In this document: positions 46,288-58,361 of the stretch, piece by piece | Numbering within the stretch: position 1 is the first letter of the stretch | Layout of the letters: each line of letters starts with the position of its first letter | Source of the DNA: Balaenoptera acutorostrata | Lineage: Eukaryota > Chordata > Mammalia > Artiodactyla > Balaenopteridae | DNA length: 64,000 nucleotides | Direction: 5' to 3' | NCBI RefSeq assembly: GCF_949987535.1 | Contig: NC_080064.1 | Coordinates: 41,488,282-41,552,281, forward strand | The notes under the pieces: generated by a model | The model's database searches: none | What the model saw: the letters and a program-made list of their open reading frames with translations, nothing else | What the model was told of the DNA's origin: nothing | Program-made: the position numbers and the translations under genes

Positions 46288-46790
46288 AAAATGCATTTGG
46301 TAATCCTTGACATTATCCTGTAATAAAAAAATAAGATTATTCAAATCACTTTATTTGGGGCTTGAAATGAACCCTAAATCTGGTATATCTCTCAGTGTTG
46401 CCAGCACTGACAATATAATGTAGTCTTTTCATAGTACCGTTCCCAAGAAGCGAGTTAACTTTTTATTAAATATTCTTGACTCCTTGAGGTACTACATGTC
46501 ATCTTAGAAACCAATGATTTGTTTCACAGGGATCTCTAGATCCTCGGATAATGCTCTAATCAACAATCCTGCTTTCTTCTCTAGAAATAACATACTTAGC
46601 TCCCTTTAGTTTTCCCCTAAAATTTATCAGAGGTAAATCCAGTATTTGCGGTGTCAAAAGCTTATGGGGGTCCTCTTTAAGAAAAAGAATACAAAATTAT
46701 GAATATGTAATCAGGAACAGGGCCTTGGAGGGGATCCATGCAAATGAAGGACTCTGAGATTTAAGCTTCACTAGCTTCAAAGTATGTCTG
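46288..46790. other. No recognisable feature
   Basis: No repeat identified. Confidence 0.4.
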
Positions 46791-46794
46791 CCTT

Positions 46795-46955
46795 TATCAG
46801 GCACTGTACTTAAGCATTCAAGTACTTTATATGCTTTATCTCATCTGTATAACTCTATGAGGTAGCTACTGTTGTTACTCTTATTCCACAGATGAGAAAT
46901 AAAAGTTTAAGAAATATGCCCGAGGTCACAAAGTCACAATCACGATGGAGAAACC
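46795..46955 (-). mobile_element. MIR SINE
   Basis: 'aactctatgaggtagctact' near 46850 then 'attccacagatgagaaataa'. Confidence 0.8.
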
Positions 46956-47128
46956 TAAAACTTACCTTTGAGAATCAAACCCCACAAAAATAATCCCCAC
47001 CCTTTTTTCCCCCTAAACATTATATACTTAAAGTATTGGTACTATATATGACAATTCTCTACCTTCACAAAACTGGTAATCACAAGCTATAAAATGATAC
47101 CTTTGCTTATTTACACCTCTAAAGCAAA

Positions 47129-47189
47129 GCTCAGACTCAGAAGATACAAATATTTATTTGCTCAGACTCAGAAGATAGAAATATTTATT
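47129..47189. repeat. 31-bp tandem duplication
   Basis: The unit gctcagactcagaagata... at 47129-47159 is repeated at 47160-47189, differing at one base (C/G) and one base in length. A local, fairly recent duplication. Confidence 0.95.
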
Positions 47190-47204
47190 GAAATCATATT
47201 GAAA

Positions 47205-47340
47205 CCAAACGCTGATATAAATTATTTCTTTCATATATATTTTCTCATTTAATGTCCATAAACCCTGTGAGATACTTATCCTCATCCTCATTTTATAGTA
47301 GGGGGAAAAATCAAGTTCCAAGAAATAGGGTTGCTAAAGA
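47205..47340 (-). mobile_element. MIR SINE
   Basis: 'ataaaccctgtgagatactt' near 47259 and 'catcctcattttatagtagg' near 47284. Confidence 0.65.
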
Positions 47341-47499
47341 ATCGAAGATACCTCTTGGGAATTTTTTTTTTTTTAATCTGCTAGATTCAATGCATTAGGA
47401 TATGCCTAGAGAATGACCATGCTATTATTCCTCTTTGACTTCTATGAGTTTCCTCTCTCAAAAACAGATTTTATTTCAGTCCATCAAGATAACCTTCTT

Positions 47500-47677
47500 G
47501 TGGGAGGGAAACAAAAGAGGGAGGAAATATGGGGATATATGTATATGTATAGCTGATTCACTTTGTTATAAAGCAGAAACTAACACACCATTGTAAAGCA
47601 ATTATACTCCAATAAAGATGTTTAAAAAATAATAATAAATTAAAAAATAAAAATAAATGTGGAAAAACTGGAAAAAA
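47500..47677 (+). mobile_element. 5'-truncated L1 insertion
   Basis: 178 bp covering the last ~110 bp of the L1 3'UTR plus an A-rich tail of (AATA)n character. A perfect 14-bp target duplication, aagataaccttctt, lies at 47486-47499 and 47678-47691. Its 3'UTR sequence is close to that of the full-length L1. Confidence 0.94.
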
Positions 47678-47739
47678 AAGATAACCTTCTTACATGTAAT
47701 ATTGTTAATATGAAAAATGTTAGTATAGAACATTAGAAT

Positions 47740-47880
47740 TTGTGAAAATATTCACAGATAATCTATTTTAATCTTCAAAACAATCTTATGAACCTAATAT
47801 TCATGCCCTATTTTCCAGATGTGGAAGTCAGGCTCAGAAAAATTAGGAGCCTTGCCAACTTCCTACAGTTAGATAAAGGA
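47740..47880 (-). mobile_element. MIR SINE
   Basis: 'ccctattttccagatgtgga' near 47806, then 'gtcaggctcagaaaaattag'. Confidence 0.7.
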
Positions 47881-47884
47881 TGAA

Positions 47885-47960
47885 CACAGTTTCTAGCATG
47901 CAAAAGTCATCAATAATTGTTTAGAGAATAAATGAATGAATGAATGAATAAGTGAATGTC
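47885..47960 (+). mobile_element. L2 LINE 3' terminus
   Basis: 'gtcatcaataattgtttaga' followed by a (GAAT)n run. Confidence 0.7.
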
Positions 47961-48169
47961 TTATTCCAAGGGCAGTGCTATTTTCATTATAGCAGTACCT
48001 GTTTGAAACAAATCAGAATTTAATTCTGAGTACTTGGTCCCCTAGTAACCAGTATCATAAAAACAACTGAGTTACATTAAATTATTGTGCATCTATACAT
48101 ACAACAGAGTCTCCCTTACCTCTGTGTCTACTCATCGAGTTCTTTCAGTATAGAAACTCTCACCCCTTC

Positions 48170-48525
48170 TCCAATTTTTCCCTTCCTCCTCCCCTTCTCC
48201 AATGGCTCATTCCATTCCCACTCCTCTTTAAAGCCTTAGCTCAGAGACCACCTACTCTGGGTGCCTTCCTACCCTCCCTAGTCTGTGTCAAGGGCCCCTT
48301 TTCTTGCTCCTACAGCCCCTGTGGCTTACCTCTATTGTCACTCTCATCTCATCATATGACAACTGACCATTTATTTGCCTAACTCTCACTCAATACTACT
48401 AGCTCTTTCAGGGCAAGATTCATGTTTTATTCCTCTCTGTAGCACTTATGCCCAACACAATGGCTTTACATAGTATACACGCATCTAATATCCATCCATA
48501 AATGTCTGCTTGAACTAAACTAAAT
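48170..48525 (+). mobile_element. L2 LINE 3' end
   Basis: Sense L2: 'gccttagctcagagaccacc' near 48233, 'accatttatttgcctaactc' near 48366 and a decayed terminus near 48500. Confidence 0.8.
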
Positions 48526-48888
48526 ACTTTCTGACTAGAACTCTGTATATAAAAGATTCTGTTCTTTGCCACTAATTACAAGGGGAGTGAAGAGCAAATA
48601 TCTGAATAGAAAGTCTGGCACCATGTTGCTAAATAGTTTCTTGGCAACCCAACAGGTATATATATTAAGAAAAATAGCACAAACACCAGATTTTAAAATA
48701 TTAGTCCCCACAACAGGAACTTGTTGTTTGCAAACCTCACCTCTGTCAGAGTTCCCTTCTGCTTCTGGCCCCCAGCTGCATGATCCAGCAAGGCAGTGAT
48801 TTCTTTTATAAGAATCAAATATAAGAGAAACAAATTCGAAGACTCTAAAACTTCTCATCACAAAAATAACATCTTCAATCTGGCTATA
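48526..48888. other. No recognisable feature
   Basis: Open frames of 77 codons (plus, 48566-48799) and 131 codons (minus, 48535-48930) overlap here, but neither has a motif. Confidence 0.35.
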
Positions 48889-48889
48889 T

Positions 48890-49385
48890 TGTTTCCCTTT
48901 TTTAAACCTTTCAATGGTCCCCCACACCAAAGGATAAATACTTGATCTTACTCTATGTATCCTGCTTCATTTCTCACCAGGCTCCACACCCTTCTTTTAC
49001 ACCACATGTTCCAGCCAAGCTGAACTAATATTTGTTTCCAAGCAAACTAAGCTGTGTCAGACCATTACGTCCTTCCTTATAACCCTTTTTTCAGCAGAAA
49101 TGCCCTTGAACGCCATATCTAAGCCTGAAAAAAATCTTCCTTTCTCAAAGCAATGCTCCCCTGGGGTTTAATACATCAGTTCTACCTTTGTGACCCATTG
49201 TCCTGTGATACTGCAGTACATCTATTTGTAGATGGTGCAATCTGCACATCAAGCTCCTCAAGGGCAGGGATTGGGGCCACCTCATTCATTGTTGTATTCT
49301 CAGTACCCAATACAGATTCTAGCATAGAGCAGACACTCAGAGAATGCTTGTGAATCACTGAATCAACATATCAGTGACTATGAAG
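48890..49385 (+). mobile_element. L2 LINE 3' end, long
   Basis: 'tttcaatggtcccccacacc' near 48908, 'tcacatcaagctcctcaagg' near 49246 and the terminus 'acactcagagaatgcttgtg' near 49334, all in sense order. Confidence 0.8.
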
Positions 49386-49630
49386 ACATTGCTCTGCTCA
49401 AGGTATAGAAGGAATTAGGAAAGCTTTTCTGCTTAAGACCCAGCCAGAATCTGATCTACCATAATCCACATTCCAGAGGCAGCACTCCAAGCTTGTTGAC
49501 TAAACCAAACACTTTAAGGTGAGATCCCTAATCCTTGGTCAACACCTGCTCACTCATAACCCCAACCCAGACATTTTGGGTCATTCCCTTACATGTGCCT
49601 ATATCTTTCTTAAGTTCAAAATTCAACAAG
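49386..49630. other. No recognisable feature
   Basis: Unique-looking sequence between two L2 fragments. Confidence 0.4.
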
Positions 49631-49634
49631 CATG

Positions 49635-49735
49635 CAATGATCACCTACATATGCCACACACTTTACTAGGTACCAGAGATTTAGCAATGAAGAAAATATC
49701 TGTCTCCTCAAGGAGTTCCTAGATGGGTGATATCA
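49635..49735 (-). mobile_element. L2 LINE 3' end
   Basis: 'atgatcacctacatatgcca' and 'atctgtctcctcaaggagtt'. Confidence 0.65.
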
Positions 49736-49866
49736 TTAAATCGTCACTGAAACAACTCATATTATAATCCCAGGACATGAGACACATGGGAATTTATCAA
49801 TTTAACCAAGACCACATAAGTTTGTGAGTCCAGGTTGTGATATAAAAATATATAGTTCAGAACTAC

Positions 49867-49905
49867 AAAAAAAAAAAAAAAAGAAAGAAAGAAAAGAAAA
49901 AAAAT
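49867..49905. repeat. A-rich (GAAA)n microsatellite
   Basis: An A17 run followed by three gaaa units and further A tracts; no retroposon body attached on either side. Confidence 0.9.
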
Positions 49906-51090
49906 ATGTGGCTCAACTATGTAAGAAATACAGGTGAAATTAGTATGTATTTAAGATTGTATTTGTCCAGGGGTGCAAAGTACATGCTAATTCTGCCCTC
50001 AATAAATCACTCATTTCCAAGAGATCCTGGAAAAAAGATATATGCATACAAAAGATAATTACCAGCAAAAGTAGGGAGGTTATTTTATTACTAGCTGTGG
50101 CTTAGGAGCTCAACCCCAAAATACAGAAGTCCAGTAAGCTGGGTTGGACTAGAAAGAGCACTCTTTTTTTTTTTTCTAATCTTGTTTAGTATGAATAGTT
50201 TCAAATCAAAGGATGATGTGAAGCCTACTCATTCCACCGTTCCCAATCTCTAAGAATCTGGATATGAATTTCCAATCTTAATTATATGACTAAAGGAAAA
50301 CTCAGACTATAATCAGGGAAGCATCACTGTACCCTGGACCCAAAATGAAGCTGGCATTCAGATCATTAGGTTCTTTAATAAATGTTAATTCCCCTTTGCA
50401 CGATACCACAACTGCCTCAACAGGATTACCTATGGTTGAAAACTGCATAATTGATAAACCATGAATTCAGAGAGAACCAAATAGAAGAGTATTCATTTCA
50501 GCATTATCTTAGGCCTTATTGACATTTCAGGGGAAAACACAAAAGTTGTATGCAAATCGCCTGAGTGTACATCAATGGGAAGAATAAAACATCAATTAAA
50601 ATGGCAATTATATAATATTTCATGTAATTAAGTTTATAATTGCATGAAATTGGAAAATATAGCTTTGTCTACACTATTTAAATGCTGGAGACAATGCTGG
50701 TTTCTTACTGAGACAAAGAAATGAGTAGTATCAGTCCCAAACAAATGTGAGATTCTGACTCTCAATTAACATTAATTGAAACTTGTTGGCAGACTCAAGT
50801 GAGTCCTGTGTAGCACTGAACATTTGTGTTTACTTAAATAGAAAACAGTCCACTCTTCCTTATTTTTCTTTATCTTGTCACAACTCGATCCCATGAGATG
50901 CCTATTTTGACTCTTAATTGGCAGACTTACTCATGTAGTAAGGGGTTGATGGGGCATTCCTTTGTGAATCTGCATGACCCTGACTGAGATACAAAAGCAT
51001 ACCCCTTGCAATATTCTAAAGCCATCTATATGAAAGCCACTATACCCAAAATAAAGTAATTAATTATTTTTAAATGGTATAGAAGTGGCT
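49906..51090. other. No recognised repeat; one small hairpin
   Basis: AT-rich, mostly unidentified. At 50617-50650 a near-perfect inverted repeat (14-bp arms, one G-T wobble, loop agttta) can fold as a hairpin. Confidence 0.4.
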
Positions 51091-51094
51091 TAAG

Positions 51095-51232
51095 AGCTAT
51101 ATATCCTTTGCTCCAGTAATTCCAGTTCTAAGAAGCTATCATTAAGGAGATAATACAAAACAAGGACAAGCTTCTTTCATCAAGATGCTCACTACAATAG
51201 TATTTATAGTAGCAGAAAAAAACAGTAATACT
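51095..51232 (+). mobile_element. Ancient L1M 3' end, left half
   Basis: 'gtaattccagttctaagaag' near 51115 and 'ctcactacaatagtatttat' near 51188 are the C-terminal ORF2 region of an old L1. It continues at 58375 on the other side of the young L1. Confidence 0.65.
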
Positions 51233-51245
51233 AAGGAATAAAGAA

Positions 51246-53220
51246 GGGGGAGGAGCTTCAAGATGCCAGAAGAGGAAGACGCGGAGACCACCTTCCTCCC
51301 CACAGATACATCAGAAATACATCTACATGTGGAACAACTCCTACAGAACACCCACTGAACGCTGGCAGAAGACCTCAGACCTCCCAAAAGGCAAGAAACT
51401 CCCCACGTACCTGGGTAGGGAAAAAAGAAAAAGAAAAAACAGAGACAAAAGAACAGGGATGGGACCTGCAACAGTGGGAGGGAGCTGTGAAGCAGGAAAG
51501 GTTTCCACACACTAGAAGCCCCTTCGCAGGCGGAGACTGTGGGTGGCGGAGGGGGGGAGCTTCGGAGTCACGGAGGAGAGCGCAGCAACAGGGGTGCGGA
51601 GGGCAAGGCGGAGAGATTCCCGCACAGAGGCTCGGTGCCGAGCAGCACTCACCAGCCCAAGAGGCTTGTCTGCTCACCCGCCGGGAAGGGTTGGGGCTGG
51701 GAGCTGAGGCTCGGACTTTGGTCAGATCCCAGGGAGAGGACTGGGGTTGGCGGCGTGAACACAGCCTGAAGGGGTTAGTGCACCACAGCTAGCTGGGAGG
51801 GAGTCTGGGAGAAGGTCTGGAGCTGCCAAACAGGCAAGAGACTTCTTCTTGCCTCTTTGTTTCCTGGTGCGCAAGGAGAGGGGATTAAGAGAGCCACTTA
51901 AAAGAGCTCCAGAGACTGGTGCAAGCCGCGGCTATCAGCGCGGAGCCCAGAGACGGCATGAGACGCTAAGGCTGCTGCTGCCGCCACCAAGAAGCCTGTG
52001 TGCAAGCACGGGTCACTATCTACACCTCCCCTCCTGGGAGCCTGTGCAGCCCGCCACTGCCAGGGTCCCATGATCCAGGGACAACTTCCCTGGGAGAACG
52101 CACGGCATGCCTCAGGGTGGTGCAACGTCACGAAGGCCTCTGCCGCTGCAGGCTCACCCCACATTGCATACCCCTCCCTCCCCCCGGCCTGAGTGAGCCA
52201 GAGCCCCCGAATCAGCTGCTCCTTGAACCCCGTCCTGTCTGAGCGAAGAACAGATGCCCTCAGGTGACCTACAGGGAGAGGGGGTTCCAAATCCAAAGCT
52301 GAACCCCGGGAGCTGTGCGAACAAAGAAGAGAAAGGGAAATTTTACCCAGCAGTCTCCGGAGCAGTGGATTAAATCTCGACAATCAACTTGATGTACCCT
52401 GCATCTGTGGAATACCTGAATAGACAACAAATCATCCCAAATTGAGAAGGTGGACTTTGGGAGCAACGATATATACGTTTTTTTCCCTTCTTCTCTTTTT
52501 GTGAGTGTGTATGTGTATGCTTCTGTGTGTGATTTTGTCTGTATAGCTTTGCTTTTACCATTTCTCCTAGGGTTCTGTCTGTCCGGTTTTTTTTTTTTTT
52601 TAATTACTTAAAACAATTTTTTCTTAATAATTATCTTTTGTTTTAATAACTATTTTATTTTATTTTACTTTTTTATTTTATTTTATCTTCTTCTTTCTTT
52701 CTTTTCTCCCTTTTATTCTGAGCCGTGTGGAGGACAGGCTCTAGGTGCTCCAGCCAGGCATCAGGGTTGTGCCACTGAGGTGGGAGAGCCAAGTTCAGGA
52801 CACTGGTCCACAAGAGACCTCCCAGCTTCACGTAACATCAAACGGCAAAAATTTCCCAGAGATCTCCACCTCAACGCCAAGAACCAGCTCCACTCAAAGA
52901 CCAGCAAGCTACAGTGCAGGACACCCTATGCCAAACAACTAGCAAGACAGGAACACAACACCATCCATTAGTGCAGAGGCTGCCTAAAATCATAATAAGG
53001 CCACAGACATCCCAAAACACATGACCAGACGTGGACCTGCCCACAAGAAAGACAAGATCCAGCCTCATCCACCAGAACGCAGTCACTACTCCCTTCCACC
53101 AGGAAGCCTACACAAGCCACTGAACCAACCTTAGCCACTGGGGACAGAAACTATAAACAACGAGAACTATGAACCCGTAGCCGGCAAAAAGGAGACCCCA
53201 AACACAGTAAGATAAACAAA
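51246..53220 (+). promoter_or_regulatory. L1 5'UTR / internal promoter region
   Basis: About 2 kb preceding ORF1, in which L1 elements carry their internal RNA polymerase II promoter. The first part (to about 52260) is GC- and CpG-rich, in contrast with the AT-rich flanks. A YY1-like site near the start reads caagatgcc, one base off the usual caagatggc. A T-rich stretch covers about 52480-52715. Several open frames here (for example 51487-51792 and 51898-52383) are by-products of the GC richness. Confidence 0.8.
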
Positions 53221-54116
53221 ATGGGAAGACAGAGAAACACACATCAGATGAAGGAGCAAGGCAAAAACCCACCAAACCTAACAAATGAAGAGGAAATAGG
53301 CAGTCTACCTGAAAAAGATTTCAGAATAATGATAGTAAAGATGATCCAAAATCTTGGAAATACAATGGAGAATATACAAGAAACGTGTAACAAGGACATA
53401 GAAGAACTAAAGAGCAAACAAACAATGATGAACAACACAATAAATGAAATTTAAAAATCTTTAGAAGGGATCAATACCAGAATAACTGAGGCAGAAGAAC
53501 GGATAAGTGACCTGGAAGATAAAATAGTGAAAATAACTGCTGCAGAGCAGAATAAAGAAAAAAGAATGAAAAGAATTGAAAACAGTCTCAGAGACCTCTG
53601 GGACAACATTAAACACATCAATATTCGAATTATAGGGGTCCCAGAAGAAGAAGAGAAAAAGAAAGGGACTGAGAAAATATTTGGAGAGATTATAGTTGAA
53701 AACTTCCCAAATATGGGAAAGGAAATAGTTAATGAAGTCCAGGAAGTACAGAGAGTTCCATACAGGATAAATCCAGGAGAAACACGCCAAGACACATATT
53801 AATCAAACTATGAAAAATTAAATACAAAGAAAAAATATTAAAAGCAGCAAGGGAAAAACAACAAATAACACATATGGGAATCCCCACAAGGTTAACAGCT
53901 GATCTTTCGGGAGAAACTCTGCGAGCCAGAAGGGAGTGGCAGGACATATTTGGAGTGATGAAGGAGAAAAACCTACAACCAAGATTACTCTACCCAGCAA
54001 GGATCTCATTCAGATTTGATGGAGAAATTAAAACCTTTACAGACAAGCAAAAGCTGAGAGAGTTCAGCACCACCAAACCAGCTTTACAACAAATACTAAA
54101 GGAACTTCTCTAGGCA
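53221..54116 (+). pseudogene. L1 ORF1: L1 ORF1 (RNA-binding protein), broken
   Basis: ORF1p is the trimeric RNA-binding chaperone that coats L1 RNA. The start ATG at 53221 opens a basic, charged N-terminal region, then a coiled-coil-like stretch. A TAA at 53452 interrupts frame 1 after 77 codons, but homology continues in frame 1 through 53802. The RRM-type part includes NIRIIGVPE (about 53620-53648). A frameshift between about 53765 and 53874 moves it to frame 3, where the C-terminal domain (ARREWQDIFGVMKEK, then PARISFRFDGEIK) runs to the TAG at 54111-54113. Total about 297 codons, near the usual length for non-primate ORF1. Confidence 0.93.
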
Positions 54117-54171
54117 GGAAACACAAGAGAAGGAAAAGAACTACAATAATAAACCCAAAACAGTTAAGAAA

Positions 54172-57100
54172 ATGGTAATAGGAACATACATATCGATAAT
54201 TACCTTAAATGTAAATGGATTAAATGCTCCAACCAAAAGACATAGACTGGCTGAATGGATACAAAAACAAGACCCATATATATGCTGTCTACAAGAGAAC
54301 CACTTCAGACCTAGGGACACATACAGACTGAAAGTGAGGGGATGGAAAAAGATATTCCATGAAAATGGAAATCAAAAGAAAGCTGGAGTAGCAATTCTCG
54401 TATCAGACAAAATAGACTTTAAAATAAAGACTGTTACATGAGACAAAGAAGGACACTACATAATGATCAAGGGATCAATCCAAGAAGAAGATATAACAAT
54501 TGTAAATATTTATGTACCCAACATAAGAGCACCTCAATACATAAGGCAAATACTAACAAACATAAAAGGGGAAATCAACAGTAACACAATCATAGTAGGG
54601 AACTTTAACACCCCACTTTCACCAATGGACAGATTATCCAAAATGAAAATAAATAAGGAAACACAAGTGTTAAATAATACATTAAACAAGATGGACTTAA
54701 TTGATATTTAGAGGACATTCCATCCAAAAACAATGGAATACACATTCTTCTCAAGTGCTCATGGAACATTCTGCAGGATAGGTCATATCTTGGGTCACAA
54801 ATCAAGCCTTGGCAAATTTAAGAAAATTGAAATCGTATCAAGTATCTTTTCTGACCACAATGGTATGAGACTAGATATCAATTACAGGAAAAAATCTGTA
54901 AGAAATACAAACACATGGAGGCTAAACAACACACTACTTAGTAACCAAGAGATTCCTGAAGAAATCAAAGAGGAAATCAAAAAATACCTAGAAATAAATG
55001 ACAATGAAAACACAAAAACCCAAAACTTAAGGGATGCAGCAAAAGTAGTTCTAAGAGGGAAGTTTATAGCAATACAATCCTACCTCAAGAAACAAGAAAC
55101 ATCTCAAATAAACAACCTAATCTTACACCTAAAGCAATTAGAGAAAGAAGAACAAAACCCCCAAAGTTAGCAGAAGGAAAGAAATCATAAAGATCAGATC
55201 AGAAATAAATGCAAAAGAAATGAAGAAAACGATAGCAAAGATCACTAAACCTAAAAGCTGGTTCTTTGAGAAGATAAACGAAATTGATAAACCATTAGCC
55301 AGACTCATCAGGAAAAAAGGGAGAAGAGTCAAATCAATAGAATTAGAAATGAAAAAGGAGAAGTAACAACTGACACTGCAGAAATCCAAGGATCATGAGA
55401 CATTACTAAAAGCAACTATATACCAATAAAATGGACAACCTGGAAGAAATGGACAGATTCTTAGCAAAGCACAACCCTCCGAGACTGAACCAGGAAGAAA
55501 TAGAGAATATAAGGAGACCAATCACAAGCACTGAAATGGAAACTGTGATTCACAATCTTTCAACAAACAAAAGCCAAGGACCAGATGGCTTCACAGGCAA
55601 ATTCTATCAAACATTTAGAGAAGAGCTAACACCTATCCTTCTCAAACTCTTCCAAAACACAGCAGAGGGAGGAACACTCCCAAACTCATTCTACGAGGCC
55701 ACTGTCACTCTGACACCAATACCAGACAAAGATGTCACAAAGAAAGAAAACTACACTCCAATATCACTGATTAAATAGATGCACAAATCCTCAACAAAAT
55801 ACTAGCAAACAGAATCCAAAAGCACATTAAAAGGATCATACACTATGATCAAGTGGGGTTTATCCCAGGAATGCAAGGATTCTTCAACATACACAAATCA
55901 ATCAACGTGATACACCATATTAACAAATTGAAGGAGAAAAACCATATGATCATCTCAATAGATGCAGAGAAAGCTTTCTACAAAATTCAATACCCATTTA
56001 CGATAAAAACTCTCTAGTAAGTAGGCATAGGGAACTGTCCTCATCATAATAAAGGCCATGTATGACAAACACACAGCCAACATCGTCCTCAATGGTGAAA
56101 AACTGAAACCATTTCCACTACGATCAGGAACAAGACAAGGTTGCCCACTCTCACCACTATTATTCAACATAGTTTTGGAAGTGTTAGCCACAGCAATCAG
56201 AGAAGAAAAACAAATAAAAGGAATCCAAATCGGAAAAGAAGAAGTAAAGCTTTCACTGTTTGCAGATGACATGGTACTATACATAGAGAATCCTAAAGAT
56301 GCTACCAGAAAACTACTAGAGCTAATTAATGAATTTGGTAAAGTACAAGGATAGAAAATTAATGCACAGAAAACTCTTGCATTCCTATACCTAATGATGA
56401 AAAATCTGAAAGAGAAATTAAGAAACACTCCCATTTACCATTGCAACAAAAAGAATAAAATATCTAGGAATAAACCTACCTAAGGAGACAAAAGATCTGT
56501 ATGCAGAAAATTATAAGACACTGATGAAAGAAATTAAAGATGATACAAATATATGGAGAGACATACCATGTTCTTGTACAGGAAGAATCAACATTGTGAA
56601 AATGACTCTACTACCCAAAGCAATCTACAGATTCAATGCAATCCATATCCAACTACCACTGGCATTTTTTATGGAACTAGAACAAAAAACTTCACAATTT
56701 ACATGGAAACACAAAAGACCCCGAATAGCCAAAGCAATCTTGAGAAAGAAAAATGGAGCTGGAGGAACCAGGCTCCCTGACTTCAGACTATACTACAAAC
56801 CTACAGTAATCAAGACAGTATGGTACTGGTACAAAAACAGAAATATAGATCAATGGAACAGGATAGAAAATCCAGAGATAAACTCACACACATATGGTCA
56901 CCTTATCTTTGATAAAGGAGGCAAGAATATACAGTGGAGAAAAGACAGCCTCTTCAATAAGTGGTGCTGGGATAACTGGACAGCTGCATGTAAAAGAATG
57001 AAATTAGAACACTCCCTAACACCATACACAAAAATAAACTCAAAATGGATTAAAGACCTAAATGTAAGGCCAGACACCATCAAACTCTTAGAGGAAAACA

Positions 57101-57981
57101 TAGGCAGAACATTGTATGATATAAATCACAGCAAGATCCTTTTTGACCCAGCTCCTCGAGAAATGGAAATAAAAACACAAATAAACAAATGGGACCTAAT
57201 GAAACTTAAAACCTTTTGCCAAGCAAAGGAAACCATAAACAAGACCAAAAGAGAACCCTCAGAATGGGAGAAAATATTTGCAAATGAAGCAACTGACAAA
57301 GGATTAATCTCCAAAGCATACAAGCAACTCATGCAGCTCAATATCAAAAAAACAAACAACCCAATCCAAAAATGGGCAGAAAACCTAAATAGACATTTCT
57401 CCAAAGAAGATATACAGGTTGCCAACAAACACATGAAAGAATGCTCAACATCATTAATCATTAGAGCAATGCAAATCAAAACTACAATGAGATATCATCT
57501 CACACTGGTCAGAATGGCCATCATCAAAAAATCTAGAAACAATAAATGCTGGAAAAGTTTTGGAGAAAAGGGAACCCTCTTGCACTGTTGATGGGAATGT
57601 AAATTGATACAGCCACTATGGAGAACAGTATGGAGGTTCCTTAAAAAACTAAAAATAGAACTACCATATGACCCAGCAATCCCACTACTGGGCATATACC
57701 CTGACAAAACCATAATTCAAAAAGAGTCATGTACCAAAATGTTCATTGCCACTCTATTTGCAATAGCCAGGACATGGAAGCAACCTAAGTGTCCATGAAC
57801 AGATGAATGGATAAAGAAGATGTGGCACATATATACAATGGAATATTACTCAGCCATAAAAAGGAATGGAATTGAGTTATTTGTAGTGAGGTGGATGGAC
57901 CTAGAGACTGTCATACAGAGTGAAGGAAGTCAGAAAGAGAAAAACAAATACATTATGCTAACACATATATATGGAATCTAA
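54172..57981 (+). pseudogene. L1 ORF2: L1 ORF2 (endonuclease-reverse transcriptase), broken
   Basis: ORF2p nicks target DNA and reverse transcribes L1 RNA. About 1270 codons from the ATG at 54172 to the TAA at 57979-57981, close to the normal length. The endonuclease domain keeps NVNGLNAPTKRHRL, LQEN and SDHN. Its conserved VGDFNTP motif reads VGNFNTP (AAC at 54601-54603), loss of a catalytic aspartate. The RT domain has SIDAEKAF followed by Y (TAC 55979-55981) where D is usual, an intact [14 protein letters not shown], and FADD at 56259-56270. Stops: 54439, 54709, 56015, 56018, 56352, 57589, 57796. Frameshifts lie near 55157-55430, 55772, 56030 and 56395. The longest clean piece is 56524-57591 (355 codons), the C-terminal region. 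Confidence 0.95.
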
Positions 57982-58361
57982 AGAAAAAATAATAATAATT
58001 GGTCAGAAGAACCTAGGGGCAAGACAGGAATAAAGATGCAGACCTACTAGGAAATGGACTTGAGGATACGGGGAGGGGGAAGGGTAAGCTGGGACAAAGT
58101 GAGAGAGTGGCATGGACATATATACAATACCAAAAGTAAAACAGATAGCTAGTGGGAAGCAGCCGCATAGCACAGGGAGATCAGCTTGGTGCTTTGTGAT
58201 CACCTAGAGGGGTGGGATTGGGATCGTGGGAGGAAGGGAGATGCAAGAGGGAAGAGATATGGGGACATATGTATATGTATAACTGATTCACTTTGTTATA
58301 AAGCAGAAACTAACACGCCATTGTAAAGCAATTATACTCCAATAAAGATGTTTAAAAAAAA
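57982..58361 (+). promoter_or_regulatory. L1 3'UTR, G-quadruplex tract and poly-A signal
   Basis: The 3'UTR holds four G runs at 58070-58093 (ggggagggggaagggtaagc then tggg) fitting the quadruplex pattern conserved in mammalian L1. AATAAA lies at 58341-58346, about 10 bp before the poly-A at 58354-58361. Confidence 0.88.

Larger units (their letters stand above)
51246..58361 (+). mobile_element. L1: Full-length L1 retrotransposon
   Basis: A complete LINE-1 of about 7.1 kb: 5'UTR (51246-53220), ORF1 (53221-54113), intergenic spacer, ORF2 (54172-57981), 3'UTR and poly-A. The start gggggaggagc is the expected L1 5' end, so it is not truncated. A 13-bp target duplication aaggaataaagaa flanks it at 51233-51245 and 58362-58374. 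It sits inside an older L1M. Both frames carry stops and frameshifts, so it cannot move by itself. Mutations look scattered, as expected of neutral decay after insertion. Confidence 0.96.

Noticed and set aside
7487..47677. Two short L1 insertions of exactly the same length (178 bp) as a possible duplication
   Set aside because: They begin at different points of the L1 3'UTR, have different tails and carry different target duplications, so the equal length is a coincidence.
48535..48930. 131-codon minus-strand frame
   Set aside because: Shares its sequence with an opposite-strand frame, has no motif, and runs into L2 sequence at its 5' end.
51375..52383. Several 60-160 codon frames in the GC-rich part of the L1 5'UTR
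   Set aside because: Stop codons are rare in GC-rich DNA. The frames overlap on both strands and match no known L1 product, and a real upstream L1 ORF is not established for this lineage.
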